Positions 1 through 8,546 of a stretch of 28,593 bases of DNA are shown piece by piece. The DNA is from Xenorhabdus eapokensis. Its GTDB lineage: Bacteria > Pseudomonadota > Gammaproteobacteria > Enterobacterales > Enterobacteriaceae. The position numbers and the translations under genes are program-made. The notes below the pieces were generated by a model that made no database searches, was not told where the DNA came from, and saw nothing but the letters and a program-made list of their open reading frames with translations. Location of the stretch: the NCBI RefSeq assembly GCF_001908105.1, contig NZ_MKGQ01000035.1, positions 1 through 28,593 of the forward strand. The letters run 5' to 3'. How positions within the stretch are numbered: the first letter of the stretch is position 1; every line of letters begins with the position of its first letter.

Positions 1-80
1 CAATACTCTCTTTCGAAAATCTAAGCTGTAACCCATCTCATTTTATGCCTTGTCATCTTAGGTTTAGATATTATGTCATA

Positions 81-548
81 TTAGTATGATTTAGCTATAG
101 CATTGCGTACCCCATTTTCTTTAAGCAGGGTTTCCACAATATCCATCACGGACTGGTTCTGGAAAATCCGGCTATTGACCCGCAGCGAGGCGCGCCATAA
201 CAGAGGCTGAATAGTGATATGGTAGTGGCTGGTATGTCGCCCGGTAGACATGTGTGAAAAGTGCGTCACCATTCCGGTGATTTGTCGTTCAATCTGCCCG
301 TTACGGTGAACGGCAAAAGCAGCATTCCGGTCAAGAACATCGGCAACGTTAATGCCCGGTTTTTGGCTGACCAGATTCGGTGTTTTACAGGTCAAGGTCG
401 CTTCCAGACGGAAGAGGGAAGAAAGTGATTCGTGTAGGGAAAAATCAACAACAGCAAAGGTTTGTTCGGGTAGATTTTCTGTAATCAGCGTAAATACTAA
501 ACCAGAGCGATCAAGTCGCTGACTGATTTTATCAATTACCCTGTTCAT
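81..548 (-). pseudogene. vgrG: VgrG N-terminal fragment (T6SS spike), separated from its C-terminal part
   Basis: This 155-residue frame matches the start of a T6SS VgrG spike protein: the gp27-like fold, with 'FAVVDFSLHESLSSLFRLEATL' split here as FAVVDFSLHE and LFRLEATL, a region like 'ITGMVTHFSH', and the RIFQNQSVMDIVETLL segment. The ATG is preceded by GGAG about 8 bases upstream. Full VgrG proteins have over 600 residues. Here homology stops after GVRNAI at about position 104, and a few unrelated codons lead to TAA. The missing remainder lies at 5473-6954 on the opposite strand. The fragment cannot form a spike alone because it lacks the gp5-like OB fold and the beta-helix. Assignment to VgrG is confident. 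That it came from the same gene as the downstream part is inference from complementarity. Confidence 0.8.
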
Positions 549-813
549 TTGTACGCTCCATAATCTTTGGATATATCAATCCTTAATGAGAGTCTGACTA
601 TCAAAAGTCATGTAATGATGAAATCATTGTTGCAGACTTTAGGTACGTTATTTAGCAGGATACAGTAGAATTATTTACACATACAACGATGAATAAAAGT
701 ACATCCGATAAATTGTGATTAATCACTCTTCTTAAATAAAACCAGAAAATTACTTAATGTTAATTTCACAAAGCGCAACATATTTAAACCGCACTGACGC
801 GCTGCGCTTGTCT
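549..813. other. AT-rich intergenic region between vgrG fragment and P4-like replication region
   Basis: About 265 bases without a convincing gene. It holds the vgrG fragment's ribosome binding site and probably its native upstream DNA, plus one edge of the P4-like element. I see no tRNA, and no direct repeat that I could pair with the DNA beyond the integrase as att sites. Confidence 0.4.
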
Positions 814-857
814 TCTCCGATTTACCGGGCTAATACATTACCCCGGTAAATCGGAGA
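814..857. repeat. Perfect 16-bp inverted repeat (hairpin) at edge of replication region
   Basis: The arms TCTCCGATTTACCGGG (814-829) and its exact reverse complement (842-857) flank a 12-base loop. No T-run follows on either strand, so it is not a typical intrinsic terminator. It lies 70 bases from the first iteron and about 320 bases past the end of the alpha-type primase gene. A replication-region stem-loop or a late terminator are both possible. Confidence 0.6.
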
Positions 858-925
858 GCTGAAAAACACCTGCCAGAGAAAACTTTTTTGTTTACCCCCA
901 CCGTATTAAAGAAATAGGGATAAAA

Positions 926-1136
926 CTGTTCACCCTGTTCACCTTTAAATATTTTATTTAAATTCATATTATTAAAGGGTGATGACTTGAAATTGAACTC
1001 ATCACCACTCTTCACCCAACCGTTCACCCCGAAGCTGAAAAAAGGTGAACAGGGTTGAATAGTTGTGAACAGTTTAAAAATAACTCTTCACCCTATAATA
1101 GGTTGATATATCTGATTTAAATTACAGAGTGAACAC
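926..1136. other. Putative replication origin: GGTGAACAG-type iterons of a P4-like satellite
   Basis: Repeats of CTGTTCACC or its complement occur at 926-934 and 935-943 (exact tandem), 1008-1016 (CTCTTCACC), 1020-1028 (CCGTTCACC), 1044-1052 (GGTGAACAG), 1064-1072 (TGTGAACAG) and 1084-1092 (CTCTTCACC), with a weaker match at 1128-1136. Phage P4's alpha protein is known to bind GGTGAACA-like type I iterons at ori and crr. Here the iterons lie immediately downstream of an alpha homologue, as expected for its cognate origin. The surrounding DNA is AT-rich. Origin function is inferred from motif and position. Confidence 0.65.
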
Positions 1137-1179
1137 TTTTTTATATTCCTTTGAAAATTATCAGCAATAAAGAAAAAAA

Positions 1180-3621
1180 TTATTCTTCTGGCAGGTTATT
1201 CCTTGTCAGTTTTGGCATCCACTCGATAGCGGTTTCAATGTTCAGGCTCAAATTGCTGCGAATGCCGTGTTTGCTTTTATTGCGCAGGTATTGCTGATTG
1301 TATTCTGCCAGTGCGCCCGGCATATCCATGCCAAAGCGGGTTACGGAAACGGGTTTATTCAGGTTATTGCCTTTCATGTAAGCAAGGTAGGCATGATAAA
1401 GGTATTTGCGGGGATTGAACGGCATAATTTCCGCATTACCGATTAACAGGCCGTCAGCTTCATCAGATGCAATCAAGTGGCCGCAGAAATCGACCAGTGG
1501 ATCGGTGCCACGTTTGATATCCAGTGCTTCTTCTGATTTCTGTTGCTCTGCCAGTAATCGCCTTGCAATTTGTGGATCAGCGAATTTATGCAGTAGATGC
1601 CGGATAATGACGGGCAATTCTGCTGCAATTTTATCCCGCAGATGTGGGTCACGTTCATTTTCCGGTACAATCTCAGAAAAATTGAAAATTACCCGACGCC
1701 GTGACACACCACCACTGCGATCGCTAAAACTCATGGCATTATTGTTTACTGCCAGTACAACCGCAGGAATACGGGTTGAATAGGGTTGTTTATGCTTCGG
1801 ATCGATAGCAACTTCATCGCCGCCGGTGATTGCCTTGATTCCAGAGCCATCGCCTACATAGCGGGTCTGGTCTGGCAGGATAATCAGAGAATAACCGACA
1901 ATCAACGCCCTTTCCCGTGGGTTTTCCAGTGCTGCCATGCTTGCAGAAACCGTGTTGCCTTTGCCTGCCAGCATGGAACAGATTTCAGCAAAAATACTTT
2001 TGCCACTGCCTCCAGCCCCGGTAACTTCCAGAAATAGCTGCCAGTCGTAACGGTTCGCCAGCACCATAAACAGGGCTGCCAGTACCCGATCAAATTTGTG
2101 CTCACAGTTGGCTGTTGCCCGGTTGAGCCAACGCCAGAACTGAGGCGCATAATCTTGCAGGGTTTCCCCTGAATCGGGGGAATTGAATGCGACATCATTG
2201 GCCAGCAACAGCCAGTCATGTTTACGATGAGGCCGGAACTGGCAGCTTTTCAGGTCAAATACGCCATTGCTGAACCCGATTAAGTGGCGTTCTGGCGGTT
2301 GCATCATCGGAAGCTGTAATTTCAGAGCATCCACGGCGGAGCTGATACCATGCGGTGAATATGGCAGTTTCTCTTCCATAAAAGCCGCGACCATTTCCCG
2401 CTTTAAATCGCGGTCACTGACCGGACGCCAGATAGTGCCATCATAGTGATGCACGGTTTCTGAAGCACCATCCAACGCTAAGTCATTATCATAACGCACC
2501 AGCAAGACCTCTCCGCGCTGGCTGGCTCCCATCTGGCAGAGTGTCAGCTTGGAAGATTCGGTATCATTAGGTTGAGCGGCTGCTTTTTTCTTGATTGATG
2601 CCGGTTGATAAGGCCCCTCACCAAAAGCCTGCTTTGCTGCTTCAATTCCGTGACTCTGGCGATAACCGTCCCAATCAGATTTGTACTCAGTCGGTGGCAA
2701 CGTAACCCAGCCATTAACCGCAAGAGCGGCTTTTTCTGCCGAAACCTTGCCGACATTCGTTTTTGGCTTGCTGTTTTTATCCAATTCGTCGGGATGATGC
2801 CAGTCATTATCAGCAGCAAAGATGATTTTCGTGTCAGACCAACGTTTCCGGACTGATTGAGCGACGGAGAGCAAATTACCTGCATCCAGTGCGGCCAGAA
2901 CAGCACCTTTATAGAGTTGGCTAACCGTAAGTGCTGTAGCGTAACCTTCAGTAATAATCACTGTGTCAGGGTGATCTTCCAGCTCTGAGATGGAAATAAA
3001 CGCACCTTTTTTCTGGCTGCCAGAGACTAATTTTTTCTCGCCGTCGGGTTTGATGATCTGAGCGCCAGTGACTTTTTTATCCAGTGTTGTCAGCGGTAAT
3101 AACAACGTACCATCTTTCAGCAGACGCTGATTAGGATATTGCAGTTCTTTTACTGTCAGATAAGGCGATTGTCCGGAAACAGTCTGCGCCATCAGTGCCG
3201 CGATTCTTTCGGCAATCGGCTGTATTGGATAAGTGATTTCTTTGGCTGGCTTGGGTTTTGGCAAAGGTAATGCCAAAGCATTTGCAACAATTTTTGCTGC
3301 TTCAAGAATCGTGATCCCCTCAGTTTTTGCCACTAAATCCAATCCATCGCCATAGTTTGGAATATCACACTGGCGGCAATGCCAGTTGCCATGATGGTGA
3401 TCATCGATAAAGTGAAAACGGTCAGTACCGCCGCAGACAGGGCAAGCACCATGTTTACCCTTTGCAGGGATATCAATACCACACGCAGGCAGCAGGTTAG
3501 ACCAAGAATACATGGCGGAGGTTTTCACGGTCTGGATAAGATCAAGCGGTTTTTGATTGCCCGATTTTTTTGGGGCTGTAAATTTAGGACGAGTTTGGTT
3601 AGACTGTGTATCAGCCATCAT
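1180..3621 (-). CDS. P4 alpha-like primase-helicase
   Basis: An 813-residue replication protein in the style of satellite phage P4 alpha (777 residues), which combines primase, SF3 helicase and origin binding. Visible parts: a zinc ribbon with CPVC at 60-63 and HCRQC at 81-85; a TOPRIM domain with EG at 225-226 and DND at 271-273; and an SF3 / D5-type helicase with Walker A GAGGSGKS at 535-542. The C-terminus should bind the iterons at 926-1136. The start ATGATG is preceded by AAAGGT. It is the third gene of a minus-strand int-alpA-primase series, the usual order in P4-like integrative elements. No frameshift or missing catalytic residue is evident, so it may be functional. Confidence 0.88.
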   Translation of the reverse strand: MMADTQSNQTRPKFTAPKKSGNQKPLDLIQTVKTSAMYSWSNLLPACGIDIPAKGKHGACPVCGGTDRFHFIDDHHHGNWHCRQCDIPNYGDGLDLVAKTEGITILEAAKIVANALALPLPKPKPAKEITYPIQPIAERIAALMAQTVSGQSPYLTVKELQYPNQRLLKDGTLLLPLTTLDKKVTGAQIIKPDGEKKLVSGSQKKGAFISISELEDHPDTVIITEGYATALTVSQLYKGAVLAALDAGNLLSVAQSVRKRWSDTKIIFAADNDWHHPDELDKNSKPKTNVGKVSAEKAALAVNGWVTLPPTEYKSDWDGYRQSHGIEAAKQAFGEGPYQPASIKKKAAAQPNDTESSKLTLCQMGASQRGEVLLVRYDNDLALDGASETVHHYDGTIWRPVSDRDLKREMVAAFMEEKLPYSPHGISSAVDALKLQLPMMQPPERHLIGFSNGVFDLKSCQFRPHRKHDWLLLANDVAFNSPDSGETLQDYAPQFWRWLNRATANCEHKFDRVLAALFMVLANRYDWQLFLEVTGAGGSGKSIFAEICSMLAGKGNTVSASMAALENPRERALIVGYSLIILPDQTRYVGDGSGIKAITGGDEVAIDPKHKQPYSTRIPAVVLAVNNNAMSFSDRSGGVSRRRVIFNFSEIVPENERDPHLRDKIAAELPVIIRHLLHKFADPQIARRLLAEQQKSEEALDIKRGTDPLVDFCGHLIASDEADGLLIGNAEIMPFNPRKYLYHAYLAYMKGNNLNKPVSVTRFGMDMPGALAEYNQQYLRNKSKHGIRSNLSLNIETAIEWMPKLTRNNLPEE

Positions 3622-3649
3622 TTTTACCTTTCTTAATGATTGTTGATGA

Positions 3650-3683
3650 AACGCCTCGCAGTGTTAGCGCACTTCGGGGCGTT
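3650..3683 (-). other. Imperfect hairpin in the leader between alpA and the primase
   Basis: 14-base arms (3650-3663 and 3670-3683) pair with two mismatches around a 6-base loop, in the 103-base gap between alpA and the primase. No U-run follows on the minus strand. In P4 the alpha-operon leader yields the CI immunity RNA by processing and termination. Whether this hairpin has a comparable role is speculative. Confidence 0.35.
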
Positions 3684-3724
3684 GTGTTTTATAGTTTGTT
3701 TCTTATGTCATGTTCTCTTATTCG

Positions 3725-3931
3725 TTATGCCGCCCGTGATTTAGCGATCCACTGCGCAATCCAGTGATCAATTTCTGTTTCAATAAAGGCCACGGAGCGC
3801 AGGCCAATTTTAACTTTCTGTGGAAATGCGCCGTCACTAATCAATTTGTAGATCCACGCCTTGCTGTAACCCGTTCTGCGTTGCACTTCCGGCAGACGGA
3901 TCAGACTGATTTTCAATGCTGCCATTGTCAT
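3725..3931 (-). CDS. alpA: AlpA-family transcriptional regulator / excisionase-like protein
   Basis: A 68-residue AlpA-family protein with a MerR-like winged helix-turn-helix. The diagnostic stretch LIRLPEVQRRTGYSKAWIYK (residues 11-30) is followed by 'DGAFPQKVKIG' and 'EIDHWIAQWI'. Such proteins are encoded next to P4-type integrases and act as activators of integrase or as excisionases and regulators of satellite genes. An AGGAG lies just upstream of the ATG. It sits between integrase and primase on the same strand, 103 bases from the primase and 137 bases from the integrase. The length is normal for the family and it appears intact. Its actual target genes cannot be told from sequence. Confidence 0.85.
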   Translation of the reverse strand: MTMAALKISLIRLPEVQRRTGYSKAWIYKLISDGAFPQKVKIGLRSVAFIETEIDHWIAQWIAKSRAA

Positions 3932-4068
3932 GTTTTATTCTCCTGTTACCGAGTCCTTGAGCGCTCATCGTGGACGTTGTTGGATGACAGGAGGATTATT
4001 GAAAAAACAAGACATAATGAACAGCGTTAACTCTTTTTCTCCCGATGAGAATTAATTTTTAAGTTGCA

Positions 4069-5340
4069 TTATCGGTTTTTCCGGTCGCGCAGCGGTTTGG
4101 CGAAGTCATAGGGCGTGATGAATTTTTCCCGGTTCGCATCCAGATAATCTGCCCACCACTGCATCATCAGTCGCCGTTCATCCAGATGTTTAGACGTGTG
4201 GATATACGCTGCCCTAACGCTGTTTCGTTCGATATGGCTGAGCTGGCGCTCGATGGCGTCATCACTCCAAAGACCTGATTCCCCCATTGCCCCGCGTGCC
4301 ATTGTGCGGAATCCGTGTCCACATATCTCGGTTTTAGTGTCGTAGCCTATGTTGCGTAAAATTCTGTTAACCGTTGTTGCATCTATAACTTTCGTGGAAT
4401 AGTGAGCGCCGGGGAACATCACATCACCGTTACCGCTCAGTTTGTGCAGGGTTTTGATCAGCCGGATTGCCTGATGGCTTAAAGGCACAATGTGATCAGT
4501 TTTCATTTTCATACCGCGTTCAGAAAAGGGTACACCATTGATGGGGGTTCGTGTGGCAGGAATTTTCCACAGGGCATTTTCAAGATCGATTTCCTGCCAG
4601 CGGGCGAATCTTAATTCGCTGATGCGGACAAATGTTAATAGTGTCAGCTCGACGGCTATTTTGAATATTAAGCGTCCACGGTAGGCGGATAAGCGTCTCA
4701 GGAAATCAGGTAAATATTCATGGGACAGAGCCGGGCGGTGGTGACATTTTGCAGTAGTCAGTGCGCCTGCCATGTCGTTAGCCGGATTGTATTCCAAAAT
4801 GTCATTCTGGACGGCGTAGCGCATAATCGAAGTGATGCGTTGGCATAAACGCTGGGCAATTTCATGTTTACCCTGTTCATCAATGGCTTTGATCGGAGCT
4901 AACAGTTGGCTGGTGCGTAATGTGGTAATATCACGTGTGCCAATGCAGGGGAAAATATATTTTTCAAGGCTACGTAATATTGTCTGGCGGTAATTTTCAT
5001 CCCAACGCTTATTACTGGCATGCCAAACACGGGCGACTTGTTCAAAGGTATTCACTTTGGCCGGAGAAGATGGACTTTTTTTCTCTGCTTTAGGGTCAAT
5101 GCCCTGTGCCATCAGCTTTTTAGCTTCATCACGTTTAGCACGAGCTTCGGCTAATGATACGGCTGGGTAGACACCAAACGCCATCCGGTCTTCTTTTTTA
5201 TCGGTAGGGCGATGGTACTTCATGCGCCAATATTTAGATCCGCGTGACGTGATCTCCAGATAGAGACCTCCGCCATCGGCAAGTTTGTAGGTTTTTTCTT
5301 TGGGCTTTGCGGTTTCAACTTGTCGGGCGGTGAGTTTCAT
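4069..5340 (-). CDS. int: P4-type tyrosine integrase
   Basis: A 423-residue phage-integrase-family site-specific recombinase, the usual length for P4-like island integrases. The N-terminus (residues 1-90, KLTARQVETAKPKEKTYKL then LADGGGLYLEI) is the DUF4102 arm-binding domain. Next come a SAM-like core-binding domain and the catalytic domain, with the first Arg in 'LTFVRISELRF', the HxxR box as GHGFRTMA, and the nucleophile Tyr probably in RAAYIH. It would integrate and excise the alpA-primase element. P4-type integrases often use tRNA or ssrA ends, but no tRNA remnant is visible in the 160 bases upstream, where attP or attL would be expected. The inversion that split vgrG includes this gene, so the element may be stranded. 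Confidence 0.9.
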   Translation of the reverse strand: MKLTARQVETAKPKEKTYKLADGGGLYLEITSRGSKYWRMKYHRPTDKKEDRMAFGVYPAVSLAEARAKRDEAKKLMAQGIDPKAEKKSPSSPAKVNTFEQVARVWHASNKRWDENYRQTILRSLEKYIFPCIGTRDITTLRTSQLLAPIKAIDEQGKHEIAQRLCQRITSIMRYAVQNDILEYNPANDMAGALTTAKCHHRPALSHEYLPDFLRRLSAYRGRLIFKIAVELTLLTFVRISELRFARWQEIDLENALWKIPATRTPINGVPFSERGMKMKTDHIVPLSHQAIRLIKTLHKLSGNGDVMFPGAHYSTKVIDATTVNRILRNIGYDTKTEICGHGFRTMARGAMGESGLWSDDAIERQLSHIERNSVRAAYIHTSKHLDERRLMMQWWADYLDANREKFITPYDFAKPLRDRKNR

Positions 5341-5472
5341 TATTAGGGTATCTCTGTAATCGAATAGTCATCATCAAATGGTAAGTGCCCCAGATTATGC
5401 CCCGCACTGCATATTGATTGCAACAGACTAAACTAGACGTAAAAATAAGAGATCACACTGATTTTGTTGTAG
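5341..5472. other. Integrase upstream region; expected att side, no recognisable site
   Basis: AT-rich DNA between the integrase start and the broken vgrG. An att site would be expected here. I could not identify a direct repeat matching the far side of the element, nor a tRNA end. The point where vgrG homology resumes is at about 5500-5530. Confidence 0.3.
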
Positions 5473-6954
5473 TTTATAAAAATTATTTTACTTAGCCAGA
5501 CCTCACTGGAAGTTGAGCTGGTTCCAGTATCAGAAAGCGACTTTGATTTCCTGCAACGGCTGACAGCAGAAGAGGGAATTTTCTACTTCTTCGAATGCAG
5601 CAACGGGCGCAATACGCTGGTGTTCGCTGACGATTGTGGATCAGTGCCGCCGGGCATCCGCCTACCCTATCAGCCGGGGGAGGGCAGTACGCTGGGCGAA
5701 CCGGCGGTCAACAGCTTGACCAGCAGTGCACAGGTGCGTCCGGCTCAGGTACAGCTTAAGGATTACACCTTCAAGAACCCAGCCTGGCCGGCAGAATTTC
5801 AGCAGCAGATACGGGATGAAAATCTGCAACAACTGTATTACGAGCATTACGACTATCCGGGGCGCTTTAAGGACGAGGCACATGGCAAGGATTTTACCCG
5901 CTACCGACTGGAGGCACTACGCAGTGATGCCGTGACCGGACAGGGCAGCGGCAATGCCATCGCTCTGCAACCGGGCAAACTGTTCATCCTTGATAACCAT
6001 CCACGGGAAGACCTGAACCAGTCATGGCAAACTGTTTCCACCCATCACAGCGGTAGCCAGCCACAGGCACTGGAAACAGCCAGCTCAGGCTCTGGCACCA
6101 CATTACTCAGCCATTTCCACTTCATCCGCCAAAATCAGAACTGGCGGCCGGCGCCATTGCCTAAACCGGTGATTGATGGTCCGCAGATTGCCAAAGTGGT
6201 CGGACCGGCGGGGGGAGAGATTTTCTGCGATCAGTATGGCCGTATTCGCCTCCAGTTCCCATGGGATCGCTACGGCAAGAGTGACGACCAGAGTTCCTGC
6301 TGGATACGGGTCAGCCAGCCGTGGGCAGGTCAGGGCTGGGGTATGCTCGCTATCCCCCGTATTGGACAGGAAGTGGTGGTGGACTTCCTGCACGGTGACC
6401 CCGATCAGCCGATAGTCACCGGGCGGACTTACCATGCCAGCAACATCCCGCCGGGGGCTTTGCCGGGCAGCAAAACCCAGATGGCCTTTCGCTCTAAAAC
6501 CCACAAGGGCGAGGGTTACAACGAACTGCTGTTTGAGGATGCCAAAGGCAGTGAACGGTTGGCACTGCACGCGCAAAAAGACATGTACACCAAGGTACTC
6601 AATAACCGTGATACCCATGTGATCGCCAACCACAGAGAAACCGTGGAGAAAAACCAGATCATCAAGGTTAATGAGAACAAAGAGGAAACGGTTACCCTCA
6701 ACAGCACGGAAATCGTGAAGGAAGTGCGCAAACTCATCACCGGCAAGGACTACATTATCGAAGTCGGTGCGCATAAGGCAGAGACCATCACCCATACCCT
6801 TTCCATCACGGCCGGTGATGTGATTGAGCTGAAATGCGGTGCCAGCGTCCTGCGTATGGACAGCGCGGGCAAAATCACCCTACAGGGCAGTGAGTTCAAG
6901 TTTGAAGCCAGTGGCCCGATACAAATCACCGGTAAAGATATCGACCTGAACTAA
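5473..6954 (+). pseudogene. vgrG: VgrG C-terminal part (T6SS spike), 5'-truncated
   Basis: The frame is open after TAG at 5470. Recognisable VgrG sequence starts near 5530 (SESDFDFLQRLTAEEGIFYF) and runs to TAA at 6954. It contains the end of the gp27-like region, the gp5 OB-fold signature (GEIFCDQYGRIRLQFPWDRY, then WIRVSQPWAGQGWG and 'PRIGQEVVVDFLHGDPDQPI') and a C-terminal beta-helix with repeated ETV / EVGAHKAETI-like units. The first bacterial start codon is GTG at 5620, with no good ribosome binding site, and would make a 444-residue product lacking the whole N-terminal ring domain. The missing about 150 residues match the fragment at 81-548 on the opposite strand. It heads a same-strand run with DUF2169, PAAR-like and rhs genes, so it is their cognate spike, probably inactive. 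Confidence 0.85.
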
Positions 6955-6969
6955 AAAGGACAGACTGAG

Positions 6970-8187
6970 ATGGAATTTCGTAACCTCACCCCCTTTGCAG
7001 TGATGAATTATTCGATGTTGGATATCGAAGACACCGAACATCACGTAGCCGTCATGAAAATCGGCTATCAACTGCTGCCTGCCGGACAGGGGGAATACAG
7101 TGCCGAACTACTGCCCGCCCCGCCCTTGTGTTTACAGGATGAATACCGTGGGCAGATGAATGCTTCGCAGGTATTGCAGGAAAGTGATCTTGCTCCATTT
7201 AAGCCGCGCTGTGACGTGATTGTTAACGGCACCGCGTATGCGCCTGATGGCCGTCCCTGTCGCGAATTTCCCGTACGGTTGGAGGTAAAAAACAAGCAGG
7301 GACAGCCCCTGCTCGACAAAACTTTGACCGTAACCGGCGAACGGGAATTTATTCGTGATGCCAGCGGCAACTGGCAACTGACTGAGCCAAGACCTTTTAC
7401 CACGCTGCCACTGGATTATCGCTATGCCTATGGGGGCGAGTGCAAAATTCAGGCAGATGATAAAACGAGCGAACACCTCAAGGAAAGTGATCGTCTGACA
7501 CCCGAACAGCGCCAACAGCATCCAGATGGGGAAAATGCACCGGTTGCTCATGCCGTTTGTGAAACCAATCCGCTGGGAACGGGGTTTATCACTCCGTGGT
7601 ACACCAACGCCAAACGACTCACCCGTTACTCAGCACCGCGCATTATCCGGTCGGATGCACCTTTCACCGCTCAGCATTTTGCGGCGCAACTGAATGGCAC
7701 GTTACCGCCCGATACACCGGCCTGTCAGCCCCAGGGCATGGGCTTTATCGGTCGCCCGTGGTTGCCCCGCCGCCAGTTAGCCGGCACTTACGATGCCGAC
7801 TGGCTGGCACATCGTCATCCTTATCTGCCGAAAGATTTTGATTTCGGTTACTGGAACGGCGCGCCGACTGACCAGCAGATTGACTGGCCGGACACTGATA
7901 TCACCCTCACTCTGAGCGGCCTGACACCTGACGGAAACTTGCATGTCAGACTGCCGGGGCATCGTCCGTTTATCCTGCTGCGAATGCACAACGGTATGCT
8001 GCTGCCTGTGCCAATGCGTATGGATACGTTAATACTCGACAGCGAAGCCAAAACGTTACACATGACCTGCCGGCTGAGCTTCAAAGCTGATATACCTGTG
8101 CGAGTGGCTGAAGCGCGGTTTGAAATTAACCCTGATGCACCATTGCTCAAATTGGCCCCACTGGAAGAGGAGAAAATGGATGGCTGA
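6970..8187 (+). CDS. DUF2169 T6SS accessory protein
   Basis: A 405-residue protein of the DUF2169 family, which is regularly encoded between vgrG and PAAR or effector genes of T6SS clusters. It is thought to help load or assemble the effector on the spike. Typical features are the start EFRNLTPFAVMNYSMLDIED, the central FTTLPLDYRYAYGG and 'NPLGTGFI' motifs, and 'QPQGMGFIGRPWLPRRQLAG'. An AAGGA lies 9 bases upstream of the ATG and only 15 bases separate it from the vgrG stop. Its last 8 bases overlap the start of the next gene, which indicates translational coupling. No signal peptide or membrane segment is seen. The family call is firm, and the role as an adaptor or chaperone is family-level inference. 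Confidence 0.85.
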   Translation: MEFRNLTPFAVMNYSMLDIEDTEHHVAVMKIGYQLLPAGQGEYSAELLPAPPLCLQDEYRGQMNASQVLQESDLAPFKPRCDVIVNGTAYAPDGRPCREFPVRLEVKNKQGQPLLDKTLTVTGEREFIRDASGNWQLTEPRPFTTLPLDYRYAYGGECKIQADDKTSEHLKESDRLTPEQRQQHPDGENAPVAHAVCETNPLGTGFITPWYTNAKRLTRYSAPRIIRSDAPFTAQHFAAQLNGTLPPDTPACQPQGMGFIGRPWLPRRQLAGTYDADWLAHRHPYLPKDFDFGYWNGAPTDQQIDWPDTDITLTLSGLTPDGNLHVRLPGHRPFILLRMHNGMLLPVPMRMDTLILDSEAKTLHMTCRLSFKADIPVRVAEARFEINPDAPLLKLAPLEEEKMDG

Positions 8188-8536
8188 TAACTACCTCGCC
8201 CGCACTGCGGGTAGCTGGATGATTGTCGGCATGCTGCCGGACGTGTGCAAAACCCCGATGGGATCCTCTACACCCCCGATCCCCTATCCAGTGGTGGCGA
8301 AACTGGCAGACAGCTCAGCCCCGGAGAAAACCGTGCGCGCCAACGGCCTGCCGGTGGTGGTATTTGCCCAGAGCTTTGTGCCACAAACCCTTGGCGACCA
8401 AGCCGGCGTGGCAAATGGCGTGAAAAGTGGCACTGTGGGTGGCAAATGCCATCCACAGGAGCATACCCGCACGGTACGCGCTGGTAACAAGTTGGTGCTG
8501 CGTCACGGGGATAAATTTTGGATGAACGGGGCATAA
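8180..8536 (+). CDS. PAAR-like DUF4150 protein (T6SS spike tip)
   Basis: A 118-residue protein of the DUF4150 / PAAR-like group, which caps the VgrG spike. Seen: MADNYLARTAGSWMIVGMLP, then PDVCKTPMG, PPIPYPVV, a central glycine-rich 'GVANGVKSGTVGGKC' and an end of 'NKLVLRHGDKFWMNGA'. I chose the ATG at 8180 rather than the in-frame ATG at 8120. GAGGAG at about 8167-8172 precedes 8180, the upstream 20 codons overlap DUF2169 and look nothing like the family, and ATGGCTGA gives a classic 8-base stop-start overlap. In many Rhs effectors a PAAR domain is fused to the Rhs N-terminus. Here it is a separate protein, with rhs starting 10 bases later. Confidence 0.85.
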   Translation: MADNYLARTAGSWMIVGMLPDVCKTPMGSSTPPIPYPVVAKLADSSAPEKTVRANGLPVVVFAQSFVPQTLGDQAGVANGVKSGTVGGKCHPQEHTRTVRAGNKLVLRHGDKFWMNGA

Positions 8537-8546
8537 GGAGGGAACC

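Noticed and set aside
830..1027. 65-codon frame on the minus strand across the iterons
   Set aside because: The iteron repeats explain the sequence and the product resembles nothing. Treated as origin DNA.
5380..5400. CAGATTATGC near 5386, shared with the dif-like region of the rhs element
   Set aside because: Only 10 bases match and the context is otherwise unrelated. Probably chance.
5341..5500. tRNA-derived attachment site for the P4-type integrase
   Set aside because: No acceptor-stem or T-loop pattern, and no matching direct repeat on the far side of the element could be found by eye.
8120..8179. Upstream in-frame ATG for the PAAR-like protein
   Set aside because: The extra 20 codons overlap DUF2169 and are atypical, while ATG 8180 has GAGGAG and a stop-start overlap.
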